A stretch of DNA of 24,435 nt from Guillardia theta CCMP2712 (Eukaryota; Cryptophyceae; Pyrenomonadales; Geminigeraceae): contig NW_005434585.1 of assembly GCF_000315625.1 (NCBI RefSeq), forward strand, positions 87,649-112,083, given 5' to 3'. Shown in pieces: positions 1 to 16,828 of the stretch (position 1 is its first letter; each line of letters opens with the position of its first letter). The notes below the pieces were generated by a model that was not told the origin of the DNA, ran no database searches, and saw nothing but the letters and a program-made list of their open reading frames with translations. Made by a program: the position numbers and the translations under genes.

Positions 1-795
1 CGGCCTCCTCCAGCTCTGCGATCCTCGCCTTTACTTTCTGGCTTGTGAGTTTTTCTTGTTTTGGTTTTCTTGGCCTTTCGTTCGTATCACTGCTGTCTTT
101 GATGTTGTCGGTTGTGTCCGAGGAAGAGGAGTCTTCCTTTCCCTTTCTTTGTATTTTCTGCTTGTGCTCGCGTTCGTTATATTCCTCCATGCTTGCTAAT
201 GATATTGTTTGTTAGTTACAGTAAATTCAATACATCCTCACCTTTTCGCTTTCTTGTTTCAGATGTCATTCGTTCCTGCCCTTGTTCCTTCTTTACAGTA
301 CATCAGCATCTTTCATACCATCTCGTTTCTTACCTGATCGTCTTCTTGGGATTTGATCGTGACGTGCCCCTTTGGCTTCTTGGCCGCAGCTGCAGCTGCA
401 GCTGCACTCGAATCATCGGGCTCATTTCCCGTTGCTTCCCTGTCCCTCTTGCTCATCTTTGCTTTCAACAGCTTCATCATGATCGCATCGATTGAATCAT
501 CAGGGAGGTTCAATAGAATCCTCTCTATCTCGTCCACGTTGCCTTGATCCATGATGGTTAAATGCTTAGGCTCAGGATTGCCCCTCCACACGATCCTCTT
601 CCGATCAAGAATACAGAGGTTGTCTGAAATTTCCTGCAGCAATCTACAGGAAACATCAGTCGTGTGGTGCTGAAAATCCTTCCACGAACCGTCATCTTTT
701 TTCTCTTCACCTCTTACTCTTCCTCGTCTCTCTCCTTCATTTCGCAGCCTCCCTGCTCCACTTCCTCGACATCTATCGCACGTGAAGTGAGACAT
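1..795 (-). CDS. Gene A: unrecognised basic protein, 3 exons seen, 3' end outside window
   Basis: Three exons join with consistent phase on the minus strand: 795-334, 275-242 and 195 to the window edge. The first intron (333-276) has donor GTAAGA and acceptor GGGCAG; the second (241-196) has GTGAGG and CATTAG. The 34-nt middle exon reads ERMTSETRKRK and the last exon continues open as a Lys/Glu/Ser-rich stretch ending LTSQKVKARIAELEEA, which suggests a coiled coil. The first exon starts MSHFTCDRCRGSG, with a CxxC pair, and later has a run of eight alanines. I chose the ATG at 795-793 because the sequence upstream is GC-rich and not protein-like, although the frame stays open to 1005. I recognise no family. 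The basic, low-complexity composition would suit a nuclear protein, but that is inference. About 230 residues are visible. Confidence 0.6.
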
Positions 796-850
796 TATTG
801 AGATGCGAGCCGGGCGCCGCCTCAGCAGCAGATCCGAGCCCGGCCAGTGA

Positions 851-910
851 CGGACTCGGCCCGGTCGGACTCGTCGGATCGGACTCGGCGGAGGCTCCGA
901 GTCGAGTCCG
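851..910. repeat. CGGACTCG octamer cluster, three direct and one inverted copy
   Basis: The octamer CGGACTCG occurs at 851-858, 866-873 and 880-887, and its reverse complement CGAGTCCG at 903-910. The cluster lies 56-115 bases upstream of the gene A start codon. The inverted copy could pair with a direct copy in a hairpin, or the set could be a multi-site factor-binding region. Function is unknown. Confidence 0.5.
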
Positions 911-1284
911 GGCCGGCCGGGCGGCCTGGCCCGGTGACTCGGTGAAAATGAACTGCCGGCGCAGCCAAGATTATTCGACTGATGGGTAGGGCTTGAGAAG
1001 TGCAACGCACTGCAGTCCTCCGATCACACAGGCTCAGTCCGTGCCCTCAGCATCAAATATTCAGTATGTGGCCGTACTTCCATATCATATAAGGGCGTCG
1101 GATTAGGCAACTGTCACTCTCTCGGCACCTAGTCCGGGCCGCTGCTACCCAACAGGCCCGGTCCGACCCTCCCTGACGGTCCCGGCGGGAGGATCAGGGT
1201 GGAGGTGAGGCGGGCCCCTCTGCGGGCCCTTGGATCATCCGGGGGCAGGCGTGGGGATGAGGTCTCCTAGTCAGTGAACTTTCC

Positions 1285-1490
1285 TCTTTACTACCCTACC
1301 CTCTGTCATGTTCTACTTTTGTTGTTCTTGGTACCCCCTACCCTATCTGTAAAATCGACACCCCAACAACACAATATTGACCCATCGAAATTCCTGTTCT
1401 ACAAGGGAATTGTACTCTACAACACACCACCCCAACCCCATAATTCTCTCAAGCACCCCCCATGAAAAGATACCCTACCCACTGGTGCCA
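1285..1490. repeat. C-rich CTACCC/CACCCC motif cluster
   Basis: Words such as CTACCCTACCC (near 1287), GGTACCCCCTACCCTA (near 1330), CACCCCAA (near 1360 and 1426) and TACCCTACCC (1471-1480) recur every 30-60 bases. They stand out against the AT-richer spacer. Similar clusters occur in other gaps of this window near 8742, 12781, 17711 and 21337. No coding potential is visible. It may be a promoter-associated element or a decayed dispersed repeat. Confidence 0.45.
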
Positions 1491-1682
1491 ACTTCCACAA
1501 ACGGATAAACGTTGACTGAGGAGTTACGGTACCGACAAAAATGGAGACAGGAAGAGGAAATGAAGCGCGTTGGAAGCCATGGAGGGGCTAGAGGAGGAGA
1601 GTGGGGTGAAAGTGAGATGATAGGCTGAAGCAAGAAGTTGAAGAGCAAGCAGGAACGAGAGCTCATCTCAGCTGAGTTTGCA

Positions 1683-8086
<6,404 letters not shown>

Positions 8087-8268
8087 GTGAATGAATTCTT
8101 ATCAGGTCCCTCCCCCGCCTCCTCACTCGCCGTCGCCCTCCCCGATGCTCAGGGGCGTCGAGAGTCAAGCAGGAGAGAGGCTAAGCGGTGATGTAGCTTG
8201 ACGAATCATGAGCAGGAAGAGTAGTAAGGATGAGACGCGAGCAAGAATTGATGGTGGTGTTGGTAAAC

Positions 8269-8320
<52 letters not shown>
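8269..8320. repeat. GGAGCA hexamer array, inverse of the intronic CTCCTG array
   Basis: There are about 8.7 copies of GGAGCA on the plus strand, about 180 bases past the gene B stop. It is the reverse complement of the CTCCTG array at 7441-7536, so the two form an inverted pair about 730 bases apart around the last exons of gene B. Confidence 0.85.
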
Positions 8321-8484
8321 AACGGAAAGAATATTCTTCATTACCCGAGACCTTCTTGATCCAAACACAGTGAAAAATGTATCCAAGAAGTCATAATTCC
8401 TCACTGACCTATTCATACATGTAATCAGATACATAATCTACTACTTACCGTCATCATCTACATCATCTACATCTCAATCAGCAT

Positions 8485-8668
8485 CTACTTGTAATCATCT
8501 CCATCATCTACTTGTAATCATCTCCATCATCTACTTGTAATCATCTCCATCATCTACTTGTAATCATCTCCATCATCTACTTGTAATCATCTCCATCATC
8601 TACTTGTAATCATCTCCATCATCTACTTGTAATCATCTCCATCATCTACTTGTAATCATCTCCATCAT
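8485..8668. repeat. 23-bp minisatellite, eight copies
   Basis: The unit contains CTACTTGTAATCATCTCC followed by ATCAT. CTACTTG begins at 8485, 8508, 8531, 8554, 8577, 8600, 8623 and 8646, exactly 23 bases apart and almost identical. A degenerate ATCATCTAC-type lead-in precedes it from about 8440. It lies in non-coding DNA. Confidence 0.9.
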
Positions 8669-8741
8669 CTGATTGTTGTCATCGAATTGCGTCATCGCAA
8701 CTTCGCAAGTCACGATTTGGGGGCCGTTGCTTGACGACACA

Positions 8742-8842
8742 TGGGGGTAGGGTACTAAAAGTACCGGTTATTCTTAGTAGAGTTTGTTGGAATTCGAAGT
8801 CGTTAGGTGGGGTAATCCAAGGATCAGGTGTTGGTGGGGTAC
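8742..8842. repeat. G-rich GGGTAG/GTGGGGTA motif cluster
   Basis: GGGGGTAGGGTACT near 8743, GGTGGGGTAA near 8807 and GGTGGGGTAC near 8833 are the complement-strand form of words seen at 1285-1490. The cluster lies roughly 320-420 bases upstream of the putative HglS-like start codon. Confidence 0.4.
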
Positions 8843-9163
8843 TTGTAATACGCCCCAGTTGGTTGCAGTAGGGAGAGTGGCGGAAAGGAGGGGAGAAGGG
8901 AGGAGGAGGACAGGAGGAAGGGAGAGAGAGAGGAGGGAGAGGGAGGGAGGGAGGAGGGAGGGAGGATCGAGGAGAGGAGGGAACAAGAGGAGCTGAGAGG
9001 AGCCGAGCAGTGCTGCTGAGGAAAGTAAGCGATACGAAAGGATAGGGAAGGGGATTGGAAGATTTCGAGGAAGGATAATTATCTCATACACAATGCTCGT
9101 ACAGAGTGAGATGGAAGGGAAATAAGTGATGGAAGAGTGTCGGTCTTGATGCAGCCTGGATCC

Positions 9164-10925
9164 ATGAGCTCTTTGGACACATGGGCGCGTTCGTTCCGCC
9201 TGATTCTGTCGCAGTTGCACTTGCGGGATGATTTGCAAACGTATGATACCTCCTCGGTCAACCATGAAGCTAGGTAGGAAGGAGCCCTCACGCGATCCAC
9301 CTCGTCCTTAGCCACCATGTTGCAGCTCTCCAACGAAATCTCTCCGGTGGGATTCATTTCCCTCACTCCAGGATCCCAGGAATGCTCTTGCAAGCTGAGA
9401 TGATCTGTTCCGCTCACCCTCCTTGTTGCAGCAAAGAGTCAGGCTCAGCGCTTCACCCTCTCGCTCTTCGACAAGCTCTGGGAGCAGTGAGCTGGTTGCA
9501 GTGAGCAGAGCTGTTGCGTGACCTCCCCGTCCAGATACCGTCAGAGAGTCTCCTACGTCAGGGTGTACGAGGACATTGTAGCGAAGCACCAGGCAAGCTT
9601 TGTCAACGACCATGTGGCGTTCCGCACGATCCAAACGCAGGCAACCGAACGAATGCAGCTACTCTCACACTCGCTCAATTGACTCGTCAGAGTCCGAGCA
9701 TGGGAATCGCTTCCATTGGACGGATCTTCGAAGCTCTGGGCTACCGGGCCAAGGAGTGCTACCAGGTGTCGTCCTTCCTTGTTCGTTCAGCTCTTGACTG
9801 GAGGTTGTTAGTTCGAAGATAAACACCTCAACGCAATCTACTTCCAGCACCCCGAGCCTCTCTTCCCCAAAATCTTCGTGTCAGAGATCAGGTTTGTCTT
9901 GACTGTTGCGAGCATGAACTCAGCATGTTCCTGTTTCAGAGTTTACGAGCTCTCGGAAAAGAATCGAAATAGAATCCTCAAGTCAGTATCGTCTCACAAG
10001 TCTCTGCTCACAGATGGGCTTCTGCAAAGCATCCACAACTTGCACACAACAAGATCAAGTGAATGTCTTGTCTCCCATCTAGGTCATCGCTGACAGCATG
10101 ACGTCAGCAAGTCTAGACAGCCTCCTTGAAAGGACCCTCAACTGCCTTCAGGTTGTTCCATGGGCGCTTCCAACGTTGGAGGTGACAGAGAATACAAACG
10201 GATGTGGCAGCGTCTGCCTGAGAAAGCCGGCAGGATGTTCAAGCAGTGAACGAGGAGAGTCAGTATGCCGCATGGGTGCTTGTGAGTGCATCTCTTGTCG
10301 TCTTGTTGGTTTGCGCTCATTTGTCCTCGCAGGTGCATGGGAACAACGTCAATCACTTCACAGCTCTCATCAACTCGTGACTTTCTCTTGTGAGAAGCAG
10401 CAAACGTTTGATGTCAGCCGCAGACATAAAGTCGACAGCTTGAACGATATCGAGAAGACAGCAAAGGCTCTGGCCAGCGCAGGCACCTCTTCCACCTCTC
10501 TTCCTCTCTCCTTGAGCCTTGACACGAGGAGCAGGAGTCCCCATGAAAGACGACATCGAAGGAGAGCGAGGATCGAAGCTGCGACAGACAGCAACTGAGG
10601 TGTTTTGTGAACTTGCACGACTGCCGATCAACCTCGTTCGCCGCAGGCTGTGACCATCGACGTGCCGGTCATATGGCAGGTGAGATGATGCAGCTGATTG
10701 TGAATGGAACTGACGAGAAACTCCAGGGCAAGGTCATCAACTGCAACTGGAAGTATGCTTACTTCGAGCTCGCGCAACGAGACAGCTTCACGTGAGAGGG
10801 GAGAGAGTCGTTAGAGGAACTTGACAAGCAATTCCTGCAGAGACGAAGCTGGGAAAAGTTACCGGTATGAGGGGTTCATGAGTCATCAAGCGACCAACCT
10901 CTTTGAAATGACCAAGGGCAAGTAA
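9164..10925 (+). CDS. hglS: HglS/DUF1338 family 2-oxoadipate dioxygenase/decarboxylase
   Basis: Confident exons: 9432-9486, 9535-9640, 9691-9765, 9812-9891, 9940-10058, 10108-10181, 10234-10281, 10333-10376, 10424-10482, 10535-10599, 10647-10679, 10727-10791, 10841-10925, giving about 302 residues to the TAA. Family landmarks appear in order: LFDKLWEQYRQRVSYVRVY; NDHVAFRT (His codon 9611, Arg 9620); GIASIGRIFEALGYR; PLFPKIFVSEI; EESQYAAWVLVHG; NNVNHFTALINS (His 10354); KLRQTATEAV; KYAYFELAQRD (Glu 10766); YRYEGFMSHQATNLFEMTK. The two His and the Glu match the metal triad known in HglS, which converts 2-oxoadipate to 2-hydroxyglutarate in lysine breakdown; plant FLO7 is a relative. The N-terminus is unresolved. 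A coding-like exon at 9164-9273 (starting MSSLDTWARSFRLIL) may be the first, but I could not join it in phase through 9326-9431, and targeting cannot be judged. Introns at 9641 and 10483 appear to have GC donors. Confidence 0.8.
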
Positions 10926-11013
10926 AAACAGTCACAGCAAATTTCATTCAGTCTTCACAAAATCTTATGATTTAACAGTAGAAGGTCTTGAAAATTTCCG
11001 CTTGCCCACTCCT
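10926..11013. other. Short convergent intergenic spacer
   Basis: Only 88 bases separate the TAA of the HglS-like gene from the stop of gene C on the other strand. The two 3' UTRs must share or overlap this space. The sequence is AT-richer than its flanks, and I see no defined polyadenylation signal. Confidence 0.5.
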
Positions 11014-12564
11014 TCACTGCTGCAAATCTGCAATTCCTCTCCCTGTTGCGTTTGACCTCGGAGCAGTCACGGCGTATGCAAGTCTCAGCGCCAAGTTGTC
11101 GATGCTGCTTTGACCTGACGGAGTTCTCTGTGGCTGGAAGTTCTCCGTCAGCACTCGCTGCACCTGTGAGCTCGAGTTGGCCGCAGGCTGGTGGGTGAAG
11201 CATCAGTATGACGTGAAGCAATCCCTCGACCACTCACCATGCGCGCACTCTTGGGTTGAGGTGTCCCCATGCCATCTTGCCCTTCATTGACATTCCTGAC
11301 AAGTCCAGCAAGTCACGTCAGCGCTTGCAGCAGAGCACGTCGAGACAAACATGCCTTCGGCCGCCCTCGTCCCACTTGAGCAGGGATAGCGTGCTTTTGT
11401 GCGCAGCCGCACTCGATGCGCCTGTCTGCCTCTTCCCCGAAGAGTGGATCACAGTCTGATCCCTTCCGCTGATGATGTCCCCGTGGTCCACCAACTGTGT
11501 CCTCCCTCGATCGGCTTGTTTCCGGCTCTTTCTCTGATACCATGACTCCCCCGTAAGCGACATGGCCGACATCGGCAAGGCATCCTTACCTCTGCTTCCT
11601 GAGGAGGATCTCGGATGATATCACCGCTCGTCTCATACTGATGATACCAGGTCAGCCGGCTTTCCCTCCCCTCTCTTCACCTCTCCTCTCCTGCCCTCTC
11701 CTCCCTTCACTTCCTCTCTGCTTCTTCCTCCAGCTATCTCCTTCTTCGCACCTTCTTCCCAAACGTCTTCCTCTGGCTACTTGCAGTCCTTGAGTCTGGA
11801 TCGAGGATGGTGTTGGGAGAACCTTGATACCTGACAAGCCCCTCAGCTCAAGAGCCCCGGCAGGTGTAGCCTATTCAACCATCTCGGCGCATCCCCCCGG
11901 TTCTTCTTGTACGTGTACTCCTGCTCGGGCCCACTCGAAACGTTCTTCCTGCAGGGAGAGAGCTCAGCAGGGGAGGGATCGCGCGACCTCTCTGACCTGT
12001 TCTGGAAGGTGTTTTTCAGGTCAATGTCATGGAGGTTGCAACCAGTGATGTTGCGCAACTTGGCGTGCGACTCGGCGCTCTGCTTCTCGCTCTCACCGTT
12101 GAAGACGTCCCTCATCCCGCTAGAGCCGAAGCATTTCTGCAGAGAGCGTCATTCGGCATCTAACCGGCTCCTCTCTCTCCTTTCTGGGAGTCGAAGACTC
12201 CGAGTCTGCGACAGAGCTCTGATCCGGATCCTGTGGGCAGCTCCATCACAACTCGAGCACTGGCCGTGCCTTGTTCTGCTCACCCGGAGCAAATTCTTCA
12301 CATTGACTCCAGATGAGTTGAAAGAGACGGCAGATGATGTGCTTCTCGCGCTCTGCGGCCTTCGTGTAGATCCTGCCATGGATAGAGTCCACACAAACAC
12401 AGCACCTGCAAACAAGCCCTGGGCTCAATGCAGGTCGACTGATACATGCCGAAGGCATCCTCTCTTTCATTCGCTAAATAGAATAGAGGACAGACATTGT
12501 TCTCTGTTATCTGACGTCTCCTGACGTGTCGCTCCAACCTGTCCCTGGTCTCTGGCTCATACAT
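11014..12564 (-). CDS. Gene C: unrecognised serine-rich, probably disordered protein
   Basis: On the minus strand, exons 12136-11997, 11948-11880, 11830-11752, 11637-11590, 11533-11376, 11295-11238 and 11187-11014 join in one frame to a TGA at 11016-11014. Introns are 48, 49, 114, 56, 80 and 50 nt, with donors such as GTCAGA, GTTGAA, GTAAGG and GTGAGT. Readable segments include EYTYKKNRGDAPRW, YQGSPNTILDPDSRTAS, RTQLVDHGDIISGRD and SSIDNLALRLAYAVTAPRS. The sequence is rich in Ser, Arg, Lys and Gln, so much of it is probably unstructured. The 5' part (12564 to about 12150) is coding-like (for example KAAEREKHIICRLFQLIW, or a competing Ser-rich frame), but I could not fix its exons; ATG 12564-12562 is a candidate start. 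A competing model extends through 11949-11996. I recognise no family. A 205-codon plus-strand frame at 11907-12524 is less likely, because the minus splice signals and phases fit. Confidence 0.55.
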
Positions 12565-13734
12565 CGCTCTTTCTTTGGGCCCTGCGTTTCCTCTCGGTTG
12601 ACTCTATCTGCTCTTCCTGTCCCCCTGTCTCTACATGTTGCTATCTCCTCATCTCATCTCAGTCTCTCTCGCACTGCTCCTCTACCATCCTCCTCCTCCT
12701 TCCGCCCATGCCTCTATCCCATTTCTTGCCGTTGTCGCAGCTTGGGTAGGACCCAAGTGGTGTAGTGCGAGACCGAATCCAGGGGATAGGTAGGGTGGGG
12801 TACATAGGAATTGAGGGGTGGAGAGTACTTCAGAAATCCAAGGGTAGTTTTACTTTACCAGGGTGGTATGTTTGGTTGTAAGCCCGCCTCAATATGGTTC
12901 ACCCCGATGACTACCCCCAGATTTATCAAGCCTGCATGGGGTCGGTAGTCGATCCTGTTTGAGGTGGGTAGTCACCGATACTTTGCTTATCGATTGAGAT
13001 ATCCCAATATGATGTGTAATATTTCGAATCTGAAAATAAAATTTCAAAAATATCGCAAACATGTTGAAGAATGTGCCGGAATGACTACCGCCAGTGGAAA
13101 TAGGCTTTAGAGGGGCCTACCGTTGCCAACAACCGACCATGCACAAGCTAACCGTGGGGTGGCAGTGAAGGATGTGCGGCGAAGATGCAGGGGAAGCAGG
13201 GAAGAGCATGTGCGAGATGCAGAGAGGAGGAGAGAGACTGGCATGGGAGGAACTCAGTGATGGTGTTGGTGAGTGAAGGGAAGCAAGACGTTTGCGATCG
13301 AAATAAGACTAGCCAGCGAGACGGATAGAGCAGAGGAAGGTAAAAAGGAGCAGACGCAAACGATGACATGCGTCTCAACTCTTAGAACATTGTAGGACAG
13401 AAAGAGATGAAGATACTGAGAGAGAACTGTGACTCTTGAGATCGATGATTTCATGCCGACAACCCGTAACCGAGTTTTGTAACCAAGGAAATGCGATGAT
13501 TGAACCTCTCTGATTCCGATGAATTTTGTCTTGGCTAGAGGTTGTAGCATCTCTCGATTGCCACCTCTTGAAAGCCCAACCGGATGATTCTTGAGCATTA
13601 ATTCACTGCGCAGGATGTTCTGCCTTTAACGGCGCTCTGATCAATCTGTCGTTGTCTGCACCTCAAACTTGTGAAGCATTCACACTCTTCTTGGTGGGAT
13701 CGCTTGCTTGTTTGATTGATCAACACAGTTTCCC
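12565..13734. other. Divergent intergenic region between genes C and D
   Basis: About 1.17 kb lies between the candidate start of gene C and the start of gene D and should contain both promoters. 12565-12740 is pyrimidine-rich. 12770-12980 carries GGGTAG/GTGGGGTA words, including an inverted pair TGACTACCC (near 12919) and GGGTAGTCA (near 12966). 13000-13060 is AT-rich. The remainder has no reading frame or repeat I can support. Confidence 0.45.
12770..12980. repeat. GGGTAG/GTGGGGTA motif cluster with inverted TGACTACCC pair
   Basis: The cluster includes GGATAGGTAGGGTGGGGTAC near 12783, AAGGGTAGTTTT near 12840, GATGACTACCCCC near 12917 and GGTGGGTAGTCACC near 12962. The last two are reverse complements over TGACTACCC and could pair. 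It shares words with the other intergenic clusters. Confidence 0.4.
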
Positions 13735-16358
13735 ATGACGACAAAGTCGCTGCCTGCTGTCGCGACATTCAATCCGCAGAATGATGCGCCGAATGACATG
13801 AATCATCTGCTGACAAGACAAGAGCTCAAGGGACTGCCTCATTTCCTCACTCAGGATGCCATCACAGCTGCAATACGTCTGAACAAGCTCGTGCAGGAAG
13901 ATCCGGAGCACCTCCTAGAACGTACTCGCTGCTGTCCTCGATGTGTCTCCAACTGACCCGCCCTGCAGGTTCTGGGCTGCTGATCGACACGGATCCGAGG
14001 CATGTAGGGAAGACACCCATACAGAGCCTGGAGCTCCCGGGCGTCTCCTTTCAACCGAATGTTGCCAGACCGGCAAGCGTTGCAGCTGGCAGCAGACTGT
14101 CCTCTCGCCATGCTGCGAAAGAAGTAGAGAACACGCCAATCTCGTTCAGCTCCCACGAGCAAAACATGATGGAAGAAGCATCTGCGCGGGAAAAGCTCTT
14201 GTATGCACATTACCATTGTTCTTGTTCTTTTCACTGTACAATTTCACCTATTGTAGTGGTCACTGATACTGATTTTTGAAGGTATGAAATGAAACAGAAT
14301 TTGCAAAAACTGAGGGAGTATGGCAAGATGATTGGAATATCCTTTGACGTAAAGGAGTCTGTGAAGTATTCCACTCTCTCATTCATGTTCCAGGTGTCCA
14401 AGAAGAAGAGTCAGCATGGAAGGTTTCAAGGGGAGAAATGGATGGACGACGAACTGCAGACGTGGAAACATCAGGCTTCCAGGTTCCTCACGGACTCAGA
14501 TCACACTCAGAAGAAGATGATGGAAGAAGAGCCCTACCGGAAGAAAGTCATGGACTACTTGTTCAAACTCGAGAGGATCTTGAATGAAATCAAGCATGCA
14601 AAGATCTCTCGACAAAAGCAGAAAGCAAAATTAGAGAACGAACTCCAGGTAGGATCGACCTCTATGTTGGACTGCCACGGTCAGCCTTGATACTCTGTCA
14701 GGTGTCGATTCAAATGGAAGAGCGAGAACAGTCAGGTTCCGGAAAACTGGCAGAAGCTTTCAGCAGGATCAGCAACCTCAAGGAGAGAATTCAAGATACT
14801 GATCAGAAAATTCTCGACGAGAACGCCCAAAGGATGGAGTTGGAAAAGGAACACGAAGTCGCGCTGAAGGAGATGATCACCATGCGGAATCTCGTGGAGA
14901 AGGTGAAACTCTTCTGATTAGCTTTCTGCCTTGTGACTGAATCTTGAACAGACTGAAGACAGTCTTAAAGAATACAGTCATGATTTTGAAGTTTTGAGAC
15001 TACAACTGCGTGATAACTTACATGAAGTCGAGAAAAGTTTGGGACAAGGAAAGCTGTTGACGATGCTTGAAGTAAAAGACGAGCTGCAAGGCAAGTTCAA
15101 AGGTGAGCTGGAACAAAGGCAAAGAATGATCCAGAGACAAATACGATTGAAAGAGATAATCCAGGAGCATGAAGAAAGGGTAAGAGTCAGTGTCCAATCA
15201 GTTGCCTCTTTGTAATTCAAATTCTCCCAGGTAAAAGAATTGACGTCAAAGCTACAACATCAATATGATCCAAACAAGGACTCTCCAAGAAGAAATGAGT
15301 TGAAGAAAAAAGCTAAAGCATTTGAAGAAGTGTTCAATACGATGATGCAGAAGATAGGAGAAAGTGACATCACTCGGATAGTGGAATTGTACTGTCAACA
15401 GTAACTTGCCCTGCTCTCTTGATTCTTGTTCCAGGTTCCAAAAGCAGACATTAACCTTCCAAGCATGGACGGAAGCAGTACGAGACCAGGAGATACGAGT
15501 GAAAGCGCTCAAAGAAGAAAAGAAGTTTCTTGATAGGCAGCTGCTCAAGCTGTCTAGCAAGACCTCGCACTCTGTTGAGAACGAGACAAGACAATTCACA
15601 CTGTGTGAGAGAAATTATGACATGGCGCTGGAAAGGTATGATGACCTTATGCGTTGTTTTCAATGACTTGTGGCACAACAGGCTTGATGCTTTGAGTGTC
15701 AAGCTGTACCAGCTCGAGTCTTTAATGTCGCACATCAAGGAATCTATCCGCCTTGGCTTCCTCCGCATGAAGTCTTGCAAGGATCGCACTGAAGTATTCG
15801 CTTTTGATCCCTGTGCTCCTCCCTCCTTATCCTGCTTTGCAGATTCCCCCCGAAAGTTTCCCGGATGAAGGGGAGGGAGGCTTGACTGAGTGGGTCACCC
15901 TGTACGCTGACTCCCTTCTTGCCTTTGTACCCAACGAAGAGCAACTTTCTGCACTCGGAGCTGAGGGGACGGACAAGGAGTTGAGAAGTCCCGTGATGCC
16001 CAAGAAGCTGAAAGAAGCTGTGAGCAAGGCAAACAAGAGCAGCGGAGTCAGAGAATCCAACGCCTACAACACGCGAGTCTCCTTCACTTCCCGCATGAAC
16101 TTCCCCAAGGTCTCCTCGGAACGAGAACGAGAGGAGGAGGAGGGCGACACGCGAGCAGAATACACCGAAGAGGCGATTGTATCACGAGACGAGATGAAGC
16201 GACGGACAATGAGATACATCAAACTGAAAGAGCGAGAGAAGATGGAGGCAGACGCCAAGGAGCGAGGAGAAACGAATCCCAACAAGAAGAAGAAGAGCAA
16301 GAATGCTTCTCGTATAGATGCCGCTCCCTCCAGCCCACCTGGACAACCTCCTATTTGA
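13735..16358 (+). CDS. Gene D: coiled-coil protein resembling outer-dynein-arm docking proteins (722 aa)
   Basis: Ten exons keep one frame: 13735-13921, 13969-14200, 14282-14348, 14394-14648, 14702-14902, 14952-15179, 15231-15400, 15435-15635, 15682-15793, 15843-16358, with the stop TGA at 16356. The start is ATG 13735 (MTTKSLPAVATF). Residues about 1-150 are not coiled; about 150-540 are Glu/Lys/Gln-rich heptad-like; the C-terminus is Lys/Arg/Glu-rich with a basic stretch NPNKKKKSKNASRID. The segment AFEEVFNTMMQKIGESDI, then TRIVELYCQQFQKQTL and ALKEEKKFL, resembles the conserved core of the ODAD1/ODAD3 (CCDC114/CCDC151, Chlamydomonas DC) family, which helps anchor outer dynein arms to ciliary doublets. 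PYRKKVMDYLFKLERIL also fits that family. The identification is by eye and tentative; any long coiled coil could look similar. The intron at 15401-15434 is only 34 nt. Confidence 0.8.
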
Positions 16359-16528
16359 TTTGAGGCGCTAGAGATTCCTTCTCGTCATATGAATGGCTTG
16401 ATTGACTTAGCGCACCTTTACAGACATCAAATATTATTTTCTTTTTGTAAATTATCGCCCGTTGAATTTGTACTCGTGGAAATCTTTCGTCGTTGTTCAC
16501 AGTCTGTCTGATTGCTGACTGATCAGGA
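16359..16528. other. Convergent 3' spacer between genes D and E
   Basis: This is 170 bases between the stops of gene D (plus) and gene E (minus). The middle (about 16425-16460) is AT-rich, with ATTATTTTCTTTTTG, as expected for overlapping 3' ends. No gene is seen. Confidence 0.5.
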
Positions 16529-16796
16529 CTAGGCCATCGGTATCGGATGCGAACCGACAGGATGCAGGAGGAGGGGAGGAGGAGGAGAGTCAGGATACTG
16601 CAGCGGCGGCGATCCCCCTGCTGCTCGAGTTTCTCGTTTGGGCGTCAGCGGAGGGCTCACACGAGGAGGTTCGGAGGTAACCATCATGAACGGCTGCCGA
16701 GGCACCATCCCGTTGCTGTGTGCCTGAGGGAGAATAGGGAGAGCAGGAGCACCGGGGAGGACAGGAAGGAAAGGAGGAGGAGGAGGAGGGGGAGGG

Positions 16797-16828
<32 letters not shown>

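Larger units (their letters stand above)
796..1682. other. Divergent intergenic region between genes A and B
   Basis: About 890 bases separate the start codons of genes A and B, so this should hold both promoters. The part near gene A (about 840-1260) is GC-rich and carries repeated CGGACTCG octamers. The part from 1285 to 1490 is C-rich on the plus strand, with repeated CTACCC and CACCCC words. I see no TATA box I would defend. Part of 1540-1682 could be 5' UTR or an upstream exon of gene B; it contains ATGs but none reads in frame into the gene. Confidence 0.5.
8087..9163. other. Intergenic region between gene B and the HglS-like gene
   Basis: No convincing exon is seen. The stretch holds a CAGGAG-type hexamer array (8269-8320), a 23-bp minisatellite (8485-8668), a G-rich motif cluster (8742-8842) and a purine-rich tract (about 8870-9000, AGGAGGGAGG type). 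The last two lie where the promoter of the next gene should be. Poly-Leu or Arg/Ser frames over the hexamer array are repeat artefacts. Confidence 0.5.

Noticed and set aside
8485-8668. CRISPR-like regular repeat
   Set aside because: Units are head to tail with no unique spacers, and the setting is eukaryotic.
9308-9634. 108-codon minus frame
   Set aside because: It overlaps the HglS-like exons, whose plus-strand protein matches a known family.
11907-12524. 205-codon plus-strand frame opposite gene C
   Set aside because: Minus-strand exons here join in phase through canonical introns and continue to a stop; the plus frame lacks a coherent splice context.
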